Source: Gammaproteobacteria bacterium (GTDB taxonomy: Bacteria; Pseudomonadota; Gammaproteobacteria; Pseudomonadales; PIVM01). From it: DNA of 64,000 nt. Both the position numbers and the translations under genes were made by a program. Every line of letters starts with the position of its first letter. Positions within the stretch are counted from its first letter, which is position 1. The stretch covers positions 44,424 to 108,423 of the forward strand of contig PIVM01000006.1 in assembly GCA_003353945.1 (NCBI GenBank), given 5' to 3'. The notes beneath the pieces are model-generated. The model was not told the origin of the DNA, searched no databases, and saw only the letters and a program-made list of their open reading frames with translations. This document shows, in pieces, positions 8,257-18,781 of this stretch.

Positions 8257-9858
8257 TTAATAAAAGGCGGCTTTGAGTAATGTCTTAGTGTATTCATGTT
8301 GCGGATCATTGAATACGTCAGTAGCTTTCCCTGATTCAACGATATCACCATCTTTCATTACAATAAGGGAATGACTGATTGTTTTAATGACTTTCAAATC
8401 ATGGCTGATAAAAAGATAGGTCAGATTGCGGTGTTGTTGCAATTTTTTTAGCAAATCCAGAACCTGCGCCTGCACCGATCTGTCTAATGCTGAAGTTGGT
8501 TCATCCAGGATAATCATTTTTGGTTCAAGAATAACGGCTCTGGCGATAGCGATACGTTGGCGCTGACCACCGGAAAACTCGTGAGGAAAACGGTGCCGAA
8601 TAGCGGGGTCTAGTCCAACTTCTTCCAGAACTGAAACAACTTTTTGTTCAAGCTCTGTTATGTTTAATAATTGATGTATACGTAGACCTTCACTGATAAT
8701 GTCATTGACGCTCATACGAGGGCTTAAACTGCCGAATGGATCCTGAAATACTACCTGCATGGCTTTTCTCATTGGTCGGATCTGACGCTGGGAAAGCCCT
8801 TGAATATTCTGGTCACGGAGAATAATGTCCCCCTCAGAATTTACCAGACGTAAAACAGCCATGGCTAATGTGGTTTTTCCAGAACCACTTTCACCTACAA
8901 TACCCAAAGTGGAACCTTGTTCAACCTGAATGTTCGCACCCTTAACTGCACGAAGATATTCTTTTCTTCGCCCAAACAACGAGCTTTTGATTTGAAAGCG
9001 GACTTGTAGGTCATGCGTACGTAAAAAAGTCGTAGCGGATTTGCTGTTGGTTAAAGTGATGGGGTCACCGCAGGGTTCTGCTGCAATCAAGTCCTTAGTA
9101 TAAGCTTGTTGTGGTTGGCTAAACAGGGATCTTGTCTCTTGGCATTCGACCAGTTGTCCTTGATGCATGACAGCAACGCGATGCGCAAAGTGCTCAACAA
9201 TGCCAAGATCATGTGTGATTAATAATACGGACATGCCTAAGTCGGCTTGAAGTGTTTTGATTAATGCCAATATCTGCGCCTGCACTGTGACATCCAAGGC
9301 TGTAGTAGGCTCGTCAGCGATCAGCAGTTTAGGATGGTTTGCAATAGCCATGGCAATCATAACGCGCTGGCGTTGTCCGCCGGACAATTCATGAGGGTAG
9401 GCCTTGAGCTTTTCGCCAGCTGATGAAATTTGAACCATATCCAATAATTCCAACACCCTTTTGTTAAGCGCTTCGCCTGCTAATCCCTGGTGGAGGTTGA
9501 GCACCTCTCCTATTTGTTTGGCAACCGTATGCAATGGATTGAGTGCCGTCATCGGTTCCTGGAAAATCATGCTGATCTCTGCGCCACGAATATGTCGTAG
9601 CGCTTGTTCTTTTGAGTTGAGCAGCTCATGATCCTGAAAAATAATGGAACCGCTGGGATGAAATGCTGCCGGGTAGGGAAGCAGACCCAAAATGGAATGA
9701 GCTGTGACAGATTTTCCAGAGCCGCTTTCACCCACTAATGCCACGGTTTCGCCCGACATTATGTCTAGCGAAACGTGATTGACAGCTTCGGTGATACTGC
9801 TGCCCTGGCGAAAATGGGTTGAGAGATCACGAATGGATAATAAACACGAATCATTCAT
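8257..9858 (-). CDS. yejF: Microcin C/oligopeptide ABC transporter, dual ATPase YejF
   Basis: A 533-residue protein with two fused ABC ATPase domains. The first has Walker A GESGSGKS (about residue 43), signature LSGGQRQR and Walker B LLIADEPT; the second has GESGSGKT (about residue 313), FSGGQRQR and MIILDEPT. Fused dual ATPases of this length characterise YejF, which energises uptake through YejBE. It begins 2 bp from the end of yejE and is the last gene of the yejABEF operon. Confidence 0.92.
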   Translation of the reverse strand: MNDSCLLSIRDLSTHFRQGSSITEAVNHVSLDIMSGETVALVGESGSGKSVTAHSILGLLPYPAAFHPSGSIIFQDHELLNSKEQALRHIRGAEISMIFQEPMTALNPLHTVAKQIGEVLNLHQGLAGEALNKRVLELLDMVQISSAGEKLKAYPHELSGGQRQRVMIAMAIANHPKLLIADEPTTALDVTVQAQILALIKTLQADLGMSVLLITHDLGIVEHFAHRVAVMHQGQLVECQETRSLFSQPQQAYTKDLIAAEPCGDPITLTNSKSATTFLRTHDLQVRFQIKSSLFGRRKEYLRAVKGANIQVEQGSTLGIVGESGSGKTTLAMAVLRLVNSEGDIILRDQNIQGLSQRQIRPMRKAMQVVFQDPFGSLSPRMSVNDIISEGLRIHQLLNITELEQKVVSVLEEVGLDPAIRHRFPHEFSGGQRQRIAIARAVILEPKMIILDEPTSALDRSVQAQVLDLLKKLQQHRNLTYLFISHDLKVIKTISHSLIVMKDGDIVESGKATDVFNDPQHEYTKTLLKAAFY

Positions 9859-9859
9859 A

Positions 9860-10954
9860 TTATTTCACCAAACGCGGATCCAGCGCATCACGTACACCTT
9901 CACCAATAAAGACTAACAGACTCAACATCAGAGAGAGTACGACAAAGGCCGTAATGCCCAGCCAGGGAGCTTGAATATTGGCTTTGCCCTGAGCGACGAG
10001 TTCTCCCAGAGAAGCTGCATCACTGGGCAGTCCAAAACCGAGAAAATCCAAAGAGGTGAGGGTGGTGATGGCACCGGTCAATAGAAAGGGTAGAAACGTT
10101 AAGGAGGCTACCATCGCATTGGGCAAGATATGTCGGTACATGATGACTGGATTACTAACACCCATGGCTCTTGCCGCACGCACATATTCAAGATTGCGAC
10201 CTTTCAGAAATTCCGCTCTGACCAGATCCACCAGATGAGTCCAACTGAATAACAGCATAATACCCAGTAGCCACCATATTGTCGGTTTGACTAGACTGGA
10301 AAGAATGATCAACAAATACAAAACAGGTAATCCACTCCAGATTTCAAGAAAACGTTGTCCTAACAGGTCGACCTTACCCCCGTAATAGCCCTGAATGGCA
10401 CCCACAGCTATTCCAATAACCGAACTGGCCAGTGTGAGTGCCAGGGAAAATAATATGGAAACACGAAATCCGTAAATCGATCGTGCCAACACGTCTCTGG
10501 CCTGATCGTCAGTTCCCAGCCAGTTACGCTGACTGGGTGGGGAAGGGGCAGGGCTTTGCAGGTCTGCAATATGCGTATTGTAACTGTAGGGAATGGGTGG
10601 CCAGAGCATCCATCCATCTTGAGTGATTAATTCATTTACATAAGGATCTTTGTAATCTGCTTCCGTTTTAAAATCACCTCCAAATGCAGTTTCTGGGTAG
10701 GTAATAATAACCGGAAAATACCATTGCTTCTGGTATCGAACAACAAGGGGATTATCATTTGCAATAAACTCAGCAAACAGTGAGAGAAAAAACAACAGCA
10801 GAAAAACAACGCAACTGTAAAGAGAGCGTTTATTACTGAGAAAAGCGTCTAGTCGACGTTCGTTGATCGGGTTTAGTTTCATCGGGCTATGTTTAATGGA
10901 GCTGTGTTTAATGGAGCTATGTTTAATGGAGCTATGTTCAATGGAGCTAGGCAT
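9860..10954 (-). CDS. yejE: ABC transporter permease YejE
   Basis: A 364-residue inner-membrane permease with the BPD_transp_1 fold in its C-terminal half (EYVRAARAMGVSNPVIMYRHILPNA, the EAA loop). It aligns well with E. coli YejE from MKLNPINERR onward. In this window the frame continues 24 residues further upstream through a pentapeptide repeat (SSIKH, about four times) to an ATG at 10954 that overlaps the yejB stop in a TAATG junction. The downstream ATG at 10882 is where the family's N-terminus normally begins, but no Shine-Dalgarno is seen there, while the upstream ATG could be translated by coupling. Either start may be used. Confidence 0.88.
   Translation of the reverse strand: MPSSIEHSSIKHSSIKHSSIKHSPMKLNPINERRLDAFLSNKRSLYSCVVFLLLFFLSLFAEFIANDNPLVVRYQKQWYFPVIITYPETAFGGDFKTEADYKDPYVNELITQDGWMLWPPIPYSYNTHIADLQSPAPSPPSQRNWLGTDDQARDVLARSIYGFRVSILFSLALTLASSVIGIAVGAIQGYYGGKVDLLGQRFLEIWSGLPVLYLLIILSSLVKPTIWWLLGIMLLFSWTHLVDLVRAEFLKGRNLEYVRAARAMGVSNPVIMYRHILPNAMVASLTFLPFLLTGAITTLTSLDFLGFGLPSDAASLGELVAQGKANIQAPWLGITAFVVLSLMLSLLVFIGEGVRDALDPRLVK
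10886..10948 (-). repeat. 15-bp in-frame tandem repeat at the yejE start
   Basis: About four copies of a 15-bp unit (AGCTCCATTAAACAT on the minus strand) lie between the TAATG junction and the canonical YejE start. Copies differ by single substitutions. Because 15 is a multiple of three, copy-number change would alter the peptide length without shifting the frame. Confidence 0.85.
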
Positions 10955-12027
10955 TATGTCTCACGGCTTTCAAAATCAATGCGTGGATCGACCAACACAT
11001 AAACTAGATCGCTGATCAATTTCATAATCAGCCCTAGCAGTGTAAAAATAAACAATGTGCCAAAAAGTATGGGATAGTCTCGGTTAACAACGGATTCAAA
11101 GCTTAGCAATCCCAAACCATCCAGCGAAAAAATCACTTCAATTAGCATGGAACCAGTAAAAAACATACTGAGAAAGGCACTGGGAAATCCGGCAATAATA
11201 ATTAACATCCCGTTACGAAATACATGACCATATAACACACGACGCTCTTCCAGACCTTTTGCTCGAGCAGTGATCACGTATTGTTTATTGATTTCATCTA
11301 GAAAAGAGTTTTTTGTCAGCATAGTCAAGGTTGCAAAACCACCAATCGTATAGGCTGTTAGTGGAAGCGCCAGGTGCCAGAAATAATCTTTTATTTTTTC
11401 AATTAAACTCAATTCTGCAAAATGGGTGGATGTGAGACCTCTAAGGGGAAAAAGGTCGAAATAACTGCCACCAGCAAAAAGAACGATCAACAAAATAGCA
11501 AATAGAAATCCGGGAATAGCATAGCTGACGATGATCATGCCGCTAGTCCACAAATCAAAACGACTACCGTGAGTTGTGGCCTTTTTAATGCCTAAGGGAA
11601 TTGAAATTAAGTAGACCAACAGTGTGCTCCATAATCCCAGGGAAATTGAGACAGGCATTTTTTCCTGGATCAGATCGATAACACTGGCGTCACGGTAAAA
11701 ACTGTCACCAAATTCAAATCGAGAATAGTTTATCAACATTTCCCATAAACGCTGATGGGCCGGTTTATCAAAACCGTACATTTTTTCAATCTGCTTGATA
11801 AGGGCGGGGTCCAAACCCTGTTGACTGCGGCTTTGATTTGACTTGGTGTCGCCAGTTTGTGAACCGCTGATACGGTTAGTGGCTCCAATTTCATGCCCCT
11901 GCATCTGAGCAATCATGCGGTCTACAGGCCCACCTGGAGCCGCTTGCACAATGGCAAAGTTTATGACGACTATACCCAGCAATGTGGGAATGATCAGCAG
12001 CAGACGTCGTAGAATATAATTTGGCAT
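10954..12027 (-). CDS. yejB: ABC transporter permease YejB
   Basis: A 357-residue permease with about six membrane helices and an EAA loop ([22 protein letters not shown]). A helix near the N-terminus is followed by a periplasmic loop of about 100 residues, as in YejB and related DppB-type subunits. With YejE it forms the channel of the importer. It starts 3 bp after yejA and its stop codon overlaps the ATG of yejE. Confidence 0.9.
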   Translation of the reverse strand: MPNYILRRLLLIIPTLLGIVVINFAIVQAAPGGPVDRMIAQMQGHEIGATNRISGSQTGDTKSNQSRSQQGLDPALIKQIEKMYGFDKPAHQRLWEMLINYSRFEFGDSFYRDASVIDLIQEKMPVSISLGLWSTLLVYLISIPLGIKKATTHGSRFDLWTSGMIIVSYAIPGFLFAILLIVLFAGGSYFDLFPLRGLTSTHFAELSLIEKIKDYFWHLALPLTAYTIGGFATLTMLTKNSFLDEINKQYVITARAKGLEERRVLYGHVFRNGMLIIIAGFPSAFLSMFFTGSMLIEVIFSLDGLGLLSFESVVNRDYPILFGTLFIFTLLGLIMKLISDLVYVLVDPRIDFESRET

Positions 12028-12030
12028 AAC

Positions 12031-13890
12031 TCAGCGAGTCGTTGCGCTACGGTAAGTGTTGATGCTCTGAGCTTTGACCGGATCAATCCACCAGGTAAAA
12101 AAACCAGCGCTATGCACAGCATCGTAAATCGGAGCGATCTCCGGTTGGCCAAATTTGTCCCAATAAGCAGCACGGTGCTTGGTCGTATGCCAATGCGGTA
12201 CCACCAGGTGTTTGTTCAGCAGAACACGATCAAGCGCACGTGTTCTGTAAACCAGTTCCTCGCGACTGGGTGCTTCAATGACCATTTTCACTAACTCGTC
12301 CACCACCGGATCTTTCACACCCATAATATTGCGACTGGCTTCGACATCGGCAACGGATGAGTGCCAGTAATCGTGCTGTTCATTACCGGGTGATTGTGAT
12401 TGGCCCATGCTGTGAACAAGCATATCGAAATCAAAGCGTCGGCGTCGGTTGATATACTGTGATACGTCGACAACTCTTACCGTCACATCAATGCCTAATT
12501 TCTGTAGATTTTTCACATAAGGATTAACAATACGTTCAAAGGCTGGTGATACGAGTAAAATTTCAAAACTAAACACAAGTCCGCTGTTGCTGTTGGTTAA
12601 TTGATTGTTTTTTACCTGCCAACCGGCTTCATTTAATATTTTTTTGGCCTGCCGAAGATATTGGCGGTTATGACCGCTGGCATCAGTAGCGGGGAGGGTA
12701 AAGACCTCGTTAAAGACACTTGCGGGCAACTGTTGTTTAAAAGGCTGTAGTATTTCCAGTTCACGTCCCTGAGGTAATTCGGATGAGGCGAGCTCCGAAT
12801 TGTCAAAATAACTTTTACTTCGTGCATAGGCGTTGTAAAACAGGTTTTTATTTGCCCATTCGAAATCAAAAGCGAGTGCCAGTGCTTTGCGTACGCGGAT
12901 ATCTTTAAACAGGTCTCGTCGCAAGTTCATAGCAAAACCCTGCATACCGGCGCTGTTTTGATGCGGAATTTCATTTTGATGCAAAGAGCCTTCATCCAAG
13001 GCCTTGCTGGCATAGCCGGTTGCCCACTGTTTTGAGCTGTTTTCATAACGATAATCGATTTGCCCGGCTTTCAGCGCTTCGAGCATGACAACGGCATCCC
13101 GGTAATAGTCGTAATGCAGGATGTCGTAATTATAACGCCCTTTGTTGACAGCTAGATCTTTGGCCCAGTAATCATCGACTCGTTCATAGCGAATGCTGCG
13201 CCCGGGATCAATGGATTTGATGCGATATGGGCCACTACCGACAGGGATCTGCAGATCAGCTTTGCTAAAGTCGCGGTTTTCCCAAATATGCTTTGGGAGC
13301 ACGGATAGTTGGCCAATAATCAAGGCCAGTTCCCGATTAACCCCTGCCTTAAAATCAAACTGCACACTGCTTTTCGTTAGGGCTTTAACAGATTCAATGC
13401 CTGCCCAATAACTGCTGAGCATCGGTGAACCTTTTTCCATCAGAATGTTAAAAGAAAACACAACATCATCAGCCGTGATGGGCTGACCGTCATGAAAGCG
13501 TGCAGCGGGATTGAGGTGATAGCGAATCCAGGAGCGATCTGCGGGCAATTCAATCTTTTCTGCGATCAACCCGTATTCAGAGAAGGGTTCGTCGGCAGAG
13601 TGCACCGTGAGCTTATCATAGATCAAACCGATACCTTCGGCTGCATTTCCTTTGGGAATAAAGGGATTAAGGCTATCAAAGGTGCCGTGTGCTCCCAGTC
13701 TTACCTCACCACCTTTGGGGGCATCTGGGTTTACATAGTCAAAATGAGTAAACCCAGGCGCATATTTTGGCGTGCCATGCATGGCAATACCATGGTGGAG
13801 TTCTGTTTTGTCGGCTGCGCTGACCGAGACGCCAGTGAGTACCAGAGAAAAAAGAAAAATTGTATAGATAATATGCGGTATTGCTTTCAC
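12031..13890 (-). CDS. yejA: Extracellular solute-binding protein YejA
   Basis: About 619 residues of the SBP_bac_5 (cluster C) family. The GTG at 13890 is chosen: it gives a clean signal peptide (MKAIPHII...SVSAA), is preceded by GGGGAT, and avoids overlap with the divergent gene at 14025, whereas the longest frame would begin at 14058. The mature part starts with HHGIAMHGTPKYA and includes NPDAPKGGEVRLG, typical of YejA. It captures oligopeptides or modified peptides in the periplasm for YejBEF. It is the first gene of the operon; the promoter must lie in the 134-bp divergent gap. Confidence 0.88.
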   Translation of the reverse strand: MKAIPHIIYTIFLFSLVLTGVSVSAADKTELHHGIAMHGTPKYAPGFTHFDYVNPDAPKGGEVRLGAHGTFDSLNPFIPKGNAAEGIGLIYDKLTVHSADEPFSEYGLIAEKIELPADRSWIRYHLNPAARFHDGQPITADDVVFSFNILMEKGSPMLSSYWAGIESVKALTKSSVQFDFKAGVNRELALIIGQLSVLPKHIWENRDFSKADLQIPVGSGPYRIKSIDPGRSIRYERVDDYWAKDLAVNKGRYNYDILHYDYYRDAVVMLEALKAGQIDYRYENSSKQWATGYASKALDEGSLHQNEIPHQNSAGMQGFAMNLRRDLFKDIRVRKALALAFDFEWANKNLFYNAYARSKSYFDNSELASSELPQGRELEILQPFKQQLPASVFNEVFTLPATDASGHNRQYLRQAKKILNEAGWQVKNNQLTNSNSGLVFSFEILLVSPAFERIVNPYVKNLQKLGIDVTVRVVDVSQYINRRRRFDFDMLVHSMGQSQSPGNEQHDYWHSSVADVEASRNIMGVKDPVVDELVKMVIEAPSREELVYRTRALDRVLLNKHLVVPHWHTTKHRAAYWDKFGQPEIAPIYDAVHSAGFFTWWIDPVKAQSINTYRSATTR

Positions 13891-14024
13891 CCGGTATCCC
13901 CGTCTTTGCTCATTATTTGTGAGACGTAAACTATCAAGAAGGTCGCTGAATTTAAAGGTTTTTACTGATAATTGAAAAAGTTGGCTACACTTAATGAGAA
14001 TTATAACGAATAGTTGGACAAACA

Positions 14025-15485
14025 ATGGCACCGAAGCAAACCAAAGGACTTGATGCATGGGTTCAACGCCTTGGTAATTTGGAGCTTCCTGTGCTTGGCG
14101 GTGTTGTGAAAGAGCTGAATGACCTTACTGATGGTCAGGACACATCAGCCAATCAATTGGCGGATGCAATCCTCAAAGATGCCTCATTGACATCTCAAGT
14201 ACTGCGCATCGCTAATAGCGTGACGTATAGCCCGGGTTCCAAGTCCAATGTGAGTACCATTAGCCGGGCGGTGGTTCAAGTTGGCTTCTCGGGTGTACGG
14301 GCTATTTGTATCTCGGTCATGGTTATCGATTCCTTATTAGCCAAAGACTCCCGGGAGGAGATGCTCAGAACTTTGGCACGTGGATTTCACGCAGGTGTCC
14401 AGGCTCGTAATTTGATGGCTAATTTTGACAAACAAAAGAAGGAGGAAGCTTTTACCACGGCATTAATGATGCACTTGGGTGATATGGCATTTTGGAGCCG
14501 GGGCGGTAAACAGGCGGATGAGGCTAGTATTTTATTGGGTCAAAACCCTGAAAAAGCAAATGAGATTGCACAACGTGTTCTGGGCACCAACTTACATTCC
14601 ATTTCCGTAGCACTTGCCAGGCAATGGGGTTTAGGCAACACGCTGATTGAGGCGTTGACACATCCTAATACAGATAACCCTGTATCGCGTTGCGCCGTGC
14701 TCGGAGATGAAATCAGCCTGGTGGCAGAATTGGGTTGGGATTCTACGGAATTCGGTGAGACACTGGCGCGAGTCTCACAGTATACGCGATGCTCAATAAC
14801 CGATGTTAAAGAAACAATACATGCTTCAGCGGATGAGGCGGGTGAGGTGGCGATAACCTTTGGTGCAAAGCAGGTATGCCATTTGATACCCACCTCAACA
14901 GGGCCTACCGAACACATATCTTTTGATCGTGCCTTGCGGCCAGACGCACAGTTACAACTTGATATTCTGCGTGAATTATCAACCATGGTTGCCGATAATA
15001 CAGATATAAATACGATTTTTCAGACTGTCATTGAGGGTATGCATCGTGGTGTCGGGCTGGAGAGGGTTGCAATTTTATTGATAAATCACAAAACAAAGGA
15101 TTTGCGAACAAAGTACATGTTAGGAGATGGAACAGAAGATTGGCGGGAAAAATTTCATTTCCCAGCACAACGAGAAGACGATAATGTATTTTCTCATGCT
15201 TTCTTTAAACATGAAATACTGCAGGTGAAAGGCAAGAAAGATCCGCGTTATCGCCAACTGATTACGCTTGACTGCAAGCGTTTTTTAACGCGAGGAATCT
15301 GCCTCATTGCTCCAATTTATGCGTCTGATCGAAACATCGGCATTTTTTATGCCGATAGAGGCGATACCGAAGCCCGGGTTAGCGATGAACAAATCGACAG
15401 TTTTTCCTATTTTTCGCAGCAGGCAAACTCGGGGTTGTCAAAACTCGTCGGTGGAAACAGAGCGCCTGAACGCACTGGCTCCTAA
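14025..15485 (+). CDS. HDOD-GAF domain signalling protein
   Basis: A 486-residue cytoplasmic protein. Residues about 15-215 form an HDOD domain (LPVLGGVVKELNDL, ILKDASLTSQVLRIANS, ISRAVVQVGFSGVRAI), a catalytically inactive HD relative used in signalling. Residues about 320-475 look like a GAF domain (NTIFQTVIEGMHRGVGLERVAILLI). Such proteins are common in gammaproteobacteria near chemotaxis, motility or stress functions. It is divergent from yejA and its TAA overlaps the stop of the convergent ppk2 gene by 3 bases. Confidence 0.85.
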   Translation: MAPKQTKGLDAWVQRLGNLELPVLGGVVKELNDLTDGQDTSANQLADAILKDASLTSQVLRIANSVTYSPGSKSNVSTISRAVVQVGFSGVRAICISVMVIDSLLAKDSREEMLRTLARGFHAGVQARNLMANFDKQKKEEAFTTALMMHLGDMAFWSRGGKQADEASILLGQNPEKANEIAQRVLGTNLHSISVALARQWGLGNTLIEALTHPNTDNPVSRCAVLGDEISLVAELGWDSTEFGETLARVSQYTRCSITDVKETIHASADEAGEVAITFGAKQVCHLIPTSTGPTEHISFDRALRPDAQLQLDILRELSTMVADNTDINTIFQTVIEGMHRGVGLERVAILLINHKTKDLRTKYMLGDGTEDWREKFHFPAQREDDNVFSHAFFKHEILQVKGKKDPRYRQLITLDCKRFLTRGICLIAPIYASDRNIGIFYADRGDTEARVSDEQIDSFSYFSQQANSGLSKLVGGNRAPERTGS

Positions 15486-16342
15486 GCTGTAAGCTCTTCA
15501 GAGACAGTACGGACGATGCGCCTATCCACTTCGAGCAATTCTTCGCGTTTGTCTGGATAATCAAATTGATCGAGAAAATAACGCATCGCGTTGATACGAG
15601 CTCTTTTTTTATCGTCGGATTTGATGACAGTCCAGGGGCAGTCCGTGGTCGATGTATGGTAAAACATATCTTCCTTAGCGTTTTTATATGCATCCCATTT
15701 ATCCTGTGATTCCATATCAACCGGTGATAGCTTCCATTGCTTCAACGGATCGGTCTCGCGTTTGCTGAAACGACGCGCCTGTTCTTTTTTACTTACGGAA
15801 AAATAAAACTTGTGGAAGCTGATGCCAGACTGAATCAACATCCTTTCAAACTCTGGAACGCTACGTAAAAATTCACGAACTTCGGTCATTTTGCAGAATT
15901 CCATGACCCGCTCGACACCGGCTCGGTTATACCAGCTGCGGTCAAACAAGACGATTTCTCCGGCCGCAGGTAAGTGTGAAACATAACGCTGAAAGTACCA
16001 TTGGGTTTTTTCTCTGCCCGTCGGTTTTTCTAAAGCCACTACTCTGCAGCCTCGAGGGTTTAGGTGTTCAACAACGCGTTTGATGGTGCCACCTTTGCCA
16101 GCCGCGTCCCGGCCCTCAAAAAGACAGCAGATTTTAAGTCCCTTTTCTTTGACGTAATTCTGCAGTTTAAGTAACTCGACATGCAACTGATCAATGATCT
16201 CCAGATACTCTTTGTTGCTCATTTTTTCATCTGGTCGTTTGCGTCGCTCTTCTTTTTCTGGTGTTACATCGCCGTGTTCTTCTTGTTTGGATTGAGTTTT
16301 TACACCAATTTTTCCGCTTTTATCTGAGTGTTTCTTGCTCAT
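15482..16342 (-). CDS. ppk2: Polyphosphate kinase 2
   Basis: A 286-residue enzyme with Walker A GRDAAGKGG and the lid/Walker B segments VVALEKPTGREKTQWYFQRY and IVLFDRSWYNRAG, characteristic of single-domain PPK2. It transfers phosphate between polyphosphate and nucleotides (NDP/NMP). The first 45 residues are very Lys/Glu-rich and precede the conserved domain at about residue 46. Its stop overlaps that of the convergent HDOD gene. Confidence 0.93.
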   Translation of the reverse strand: MSKKHSDKSGKIGVKTQSKQEEHGDVTPEKEERRKRPDEKMSNKEYLEIIDQLHVELLKLQNYVKEKGLKICCLFEGRDAAGKGGTIKRVVEHLNPRGCRVVALEKPTGREKTQWYFQRYVSHLPAAGEIVLFDRSWYNRAGVERVMEFCKMTEVREFLRSVPEFERMLIQSGISFHKFYFSVSKKEQARRFSKRETDPLKQWKLSPVDMESQDKWDAYKNAKEDMFYHTSTTDCPWTVIKSDDKKRARINAMRYFLDQFDYPDKREELLEVDRRIVRTVSEELTA

Positions 16343-16387
16343 GTCAACATCCTTCGAATGCTAGCTCGCATATCTCACAGAACTTTC

Positions 16388-16433
16388 AGCACAAAATATA
16401 ACTCAAATTGCCGTCTTGTGAGAAATGTGGGCT
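16388..16433 (-). repeat. 45-bp dispersed repeat, copy 1
   Basis: On the minus strand this reads TTTCTCACAAGACGG followed by a T-rich TTTGAG...TTTTGTGCT block. It matches two plus-strand copies near 21042 and 24709 with a few substitutions. No transposase gene adjoins it. It may be an insertion-sequence end or a small non-autonomous element. Confidence 0.6.
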
Positions 16434-16798
16434 AAGTATATTGTATTTTCTATATAAAAAAGCTTAGCTGAGTTTAATCAAAAGTAAATCGAGTAAGTAG
16501 ATATGAGTAGTGGAAGTAGAGTGAGTTGTTTATATTGCTTTGAATCGCACAACTTTGTTCAATCTGCAGAACCTGTAAGACTCTGCCATTTGCCATCAAT
16601 CTTGCGATAGTCGAGGTGATTTCATAAACCTCTGTTGCTGTAAAATGTTTGTGTTAAAGTGTCAATAAGATACAAAAAGTGACCTGGTTATAAGAAGTGA
16701 ACCTGATTGAGAGTCGAAATTCTAAACATACAATTGTCTTAAACAAGGCCCAGCAATCAGACGCTCCGCATAAATGTCACGCATTTTAAAAGTATCAC
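16434..16798. other. Intergenic region without recognised gene
   Basis: About 365 bp of AT-rich DNA between ppk2 and the thioesterase gene. No convincing reading frame, RNA or terminator is visible. Confidence 0.5.
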
Positions 16799-16830
16799 AG
16801 TATTAGAGTATTAGAGTATTAGAGTGTTAA
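16799..16830 (+). repeat. 8-bp tandem repeat (AGTATTAG)
   Basis: Three exact AGTATTAG units and a fourth variant (AGTGTTAA) end about 10 bp before the thioesterase ATG, just upstream of the Shine-Dalgarno AAGGTAG. An 8-bp unit in a leader could vary by slippage and alter expression. Confidence 0.8.
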
Positions 16831-16839
16831 GGTAGACAT

Positions 16840-17283
16840 ATGAATGAATTGCATTGGCCAGATATCTTAGATGCGGCGATTAAAAACCAAACCATCAATG
16901 GAGTAAAACCTGGCGCCCCTGCAAATGAAACCTTAAGTGTTCCCAAGATCATTTCATGGAGTGAGGGAAAGCTTGAAGCAGAATGGAATATTCTTGAATC
17001 GTTACATAATAGTCGAGGCGAATTGTTTGGCGGGTATTACTCTGTATTGGCGGACGTAGCATTAAGTTATACCGTAATGACTTATGTAAAAGATAATGAA
17101 CGATTTAAAACGATTGACTTGCGATTGTCATATTATCGTCCTGTGTCAACGGGAAAAATACGCATTTCATGCTCTGTTACCAATAAGAGTAAGTCATTTA
17201 TATATGCGGAAGCATTATTTATAAACGAATCCGGGAAAAATCTAGCAAAGGGCGTGGCAACATTTGCTATTGTGCCAGCATAG
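16840..17283 (+). CDS. PaaI-type hotdog thioesterase
   Basis: A 147-residue protein with the hotdog-fold pattern: GELFGGYYSVLADVALSYTV (the conserved G-G...D/A helix), then TIDLRLSYYRPVSTGKIR and an Ala-rich C-terminal strand. Members hydrolyse acyl- or aryl-CoA thioesters. AAGGTAG is well placed before the ATG. It is not obviously in an operon; the next gene, convergent, is a pseudogene. Confidence 0.75.
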   Translation: MNELHWPDILDAAIKNQTINGVKPGAPANETLSVPKIISWSEGKLEAEWNILESLHNSRGELFGGYYSVLADVALSYTVMTYVKDNERFKTIDLRLSYYRPVSTGKIRISCSVTNKSKSFIYAEALFINESGKNLAKGVATFAIVPA

Positions 17284-17303
17284 CATATGCGATAACGGCT
17301 GCT

Positions 17304-18717
17304 TCAGTGAAAAGCATCACAGCCTGCCTCTAGTAACTCGTTAATATCACTTTCATATACGCTGGCTGTTACGGCGGCAATGGTGACATCTTTTAGTTCA
17401 GTTATTTCGCGGATAGCGTTGGTCGCTTGCAGGCCATTTAGTACAGGCATTTTTATATACATAAAAATAATGTCGGGGTGTAGGGATTTTGTTTTATCAA
17501 CGGCATCCTGGCCGTTAACCGCTTCAAATACCTGAAAACCCAGCGGCCCTAACAAACCTTTTAACACGGCTCGATTCGATTCATAGTCATCAGCGACTAA
17601 AACAGATTTTCTCTCTCCTTTGTAAGCAACGATATTGAGCGGTGAATCTGAAATATCCTGGTTTTTATCGTCATCGGTCAGGTGTATTATCAGCTCAAAC
17701 CAAAAGCAACTGCCTTTCCCCGGTTCGCTTTTAACCTGTATATTGCCTCCCATGGCTTGTACAAAATTCTGACTGATCGCTAGCCCGAGTCCTGTTCCTT
17801 CACCGTGCTTTTGGGAATCACCAACCTGCTCAAAGGGAGTGAAGATGTTTTCGAGTTGATTGGTCTGCATACCAACCCCAGTATCATGTACCTCAAAACG
17901 AAGCCCCTGTGATTTTTGATCCCTGTTTTCAATAATTGGCCCAGTCGTCGAGACTTTAAGCGTAACAGATCCTTTGTCGGTGAATTTCACCGCATTGCCC
18001 AACAGGTTTAACAATACCTGACGCAATCGCCTTTCATCGAAGTAGACACTTTTCGGTAGATCTGCATCGGCTTGATAGTTGCAAAGAATCGATTTGTCCT
18101 GGGCTTTCATTCTTACAACGGCAATGATGCTGTTGATGCAGGTGGGAAGATGAAAGTTCTTCGGTGTAAGGGTGATTCTGCCCGCTTCGATTTTTGCCAA
18201 GTCGAGTCGTCATCCTGAAAGATAACGACTGACATATCCGTGCTGAGCGTTTTTTTGGGATTGGCCGGATCATGACGGATATACGTCAACTCACGCTTTT
18301 GCTTGTCCAGGCGAATCAAGCCGACACCTCAGGAACCAAACCAGATAATATTGGGATCGTTGATATCCCCCAGTGGGAAAGAGGGCCATTCAAAACTGGG
18401 AAAGCATTGTTTGACCTGCCCTGCAACCTGGTCAAACTCGCAAATGTAATTGACCGTGCCGATATTGTTGAAAACGGTTGTTGTTTTTGTTGTAAGTAGT
18501 GACTCCGTTGGGCGTACCAATCCAGATCAGACTAGTACTATCTTCATAGAGCGCTGAAATCCAATGAGAGCTCAGGCCATCTGGACCGGCCTCATATAGC
18601 TGAAAATTGTAGCCGTCATGTTTGTATAGGCCGTTTTGTAGTCCAATCCAAAAAAAACCGTCTCTATCCTGGATAAATGTATTTAGCGTGCTCTTTACAG
18701 TTTTTGGAGAACCACAG
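17304..18717 (-). pseudogene. Decayed two-component hybrid kinase with Reg_prop propeller
   Basis: Read on the minus strand, the 5' part encodes propeller blades (DGFFWIGLQNGLYKHDGYNF, SLIWIGTPNGV, then DINDPNIIWFG and GLIRLDKQKRELTYIRHDP) typical of periplasmic sensor domains. The blades sit in different frames, with an in-frame TGA after IIWFGS. A deletion then joins the propeller to the end of a kinase dimerisation helix (LAKIEAGR). A HATPase domain (LLNLLGNAVKFT, EGTGLGLAIS) and a receiver follow, ending abruptly at GCDAFH without the conserved Lys-Pro. The receiver phospho-Asp is replaced by Tyr (FMYIKMP). The N-terminus and most of the propeller are missing. The open frame 17304-18200 alone could still be translated but should not signal. 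Confidence 0.85.
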
Positions 18718-18781
18718 ATCTATTATGAAGTTGTAACGTGAGTTTTTCCACGGAGTCGTAACATAAGAGAGAGCAAAAAAG

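Noticed and set aside
13891-14058. Longer start of yejA
   Set aside because: It would overlap the divergent HDOD gene and place an extra hydrophobic segment before a normal signal peptide.
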